This document shows, in pieces, positions 63,740-64,000 of a stretch of DNA of 64,000 nucleotides. Position 1 is the stretch's first letter. Each line of letters opens with the position of its first letter. The notes under the pieces were generated by a model that saw only the letters and a list, made by a program, of their open reading frames with translations, searched no databases and was not told the origin of the DNA. Where the stretch lies: assembly GCF_043290135.1 (NCBI RefSeq), contig NC_134701.1:33259501-33323500 (forward strand), read 5' to 3'. Both the position numbers and the translations under genes were made by a program. The DNA is from Rhipicephalus microplus. Its lineage: Eukaryota; Arthropoda; Arachnida; Ixodida; Ixodidae.

Positions 63740-64000
63740 TGTGGAGGAACACGTGCGCCCAGCCACTCTTTCTTTTTTACGGCAGCACGGCAACCTTGTT
63801 GCGAGGACACGTCTGTCCTTCGCCTCCTCTAATTTTTTCAGTGCCCAGGCGAACGCTCTCTTCAGACCGTCGAGCGCGTGCTCCGCCTCCGCTCGCCGCT
63901 GCCGCATAGTGGCGCTGTGCGAATATACTACGGGCGGTTTTCAGGTGGTTTAAACGATGTCCTCAATGAAGATGCAGAAGGACTAGCAGTCACACTGGCG
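63740..64000 (+). repeat. Start of an LTR (element H), cut by the window end
   Basis: Begins TGTGGAGGAA after the polypurine tract and is GC-rich. No partner copy in the window, so LTR identity rests on the polypurine tract and TG start. Confidence 0.55.

Noticed and set aside
1..64000. CRISPR arrays, rRNA, bacterial operons or toxin systems
   Set aside because: No regular short repeats with unique spacers, no rRNA-like sequence; all coding signal belongs to eukaryotic transposable elements or spliced-gene candidates.

Overview
The window is eukaryotic repeat-rich DNA with almost no ordinary gene content, most probably from a hard tick (Ixodidae, metastriate type). The main clue is five copies of a tRNA-related SINE that I recognise from memory as the tick Ruka family. 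Supporting clues are several Ty3/gypsy families with tick-like gag and pol, RTE and CR1/L2-type LINEs, a Penelope-like element with a GIY-YIG domain, a PIF/Harbinger transposon with introns, and long (TA)n tracts. I saw no rRNA, functional tRNA, CRISPR array or bacterial operon.

Layout. 1-2080: minus-strand gag-like ORF with one nonsense codon. 2081-7168: intact gypsy element A (minus) with two 145-bp LTRs that read identical, intact gag and intact pol. 7440-9010: decayed plus-strand gag and protease. 10126-23392: a nested stack. An RTE LINE (plus) is split at 10306/15104 by defective gypsy element C and again at 15140/22817 by a 7.67-kb TA-flanked DNA transposon. Removing both insertions restores the RTE reading frame across both junctions. 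The DNA transposon holds a SINE, a GT-rich tract, an unidentified spliced-gene candidate (17128-19134), a palindromic Penelope-like pair and a ~100-bp tandem repeat.

24840-37809: a PIF/Harbinger transposon with a broken transposase gene (plus) and a convergent BESS/MADF-like partner (minus). A 10.7-kb intron of the transposase gene contains gypsy element B (26381-35837), which is itself split by a 3.5-kb LINE (28661-32172). 38740-40776: remains of another LINE. 41172-42941: an RTE copy with a 5' inversion of the twin-priming type. 42944 to about 57340: decayed plus-strand gypsy element E with a small LTR element in its integrase and gypsy element F (52365-57319, TSD ATAT) near its 3' end. 57708-63003: a large LTR element (G) with no recognisable gag or pol. 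The right edge (63740 onward) looks like the start of another LTR.

Only element A looks able to encode a complete set of proteins. The others are decaying, several with visible loss of catalytic residues. The points most worth following are the gene-bearing TA-flanked transposon, the exact nesting, the chimeric 5' end of element C, the twin-primed RTE and the repeated use of ATAT/(TA)n as LTR-element insertion sites. Pairwise alignments were done by eye; no search or alignment program was run.
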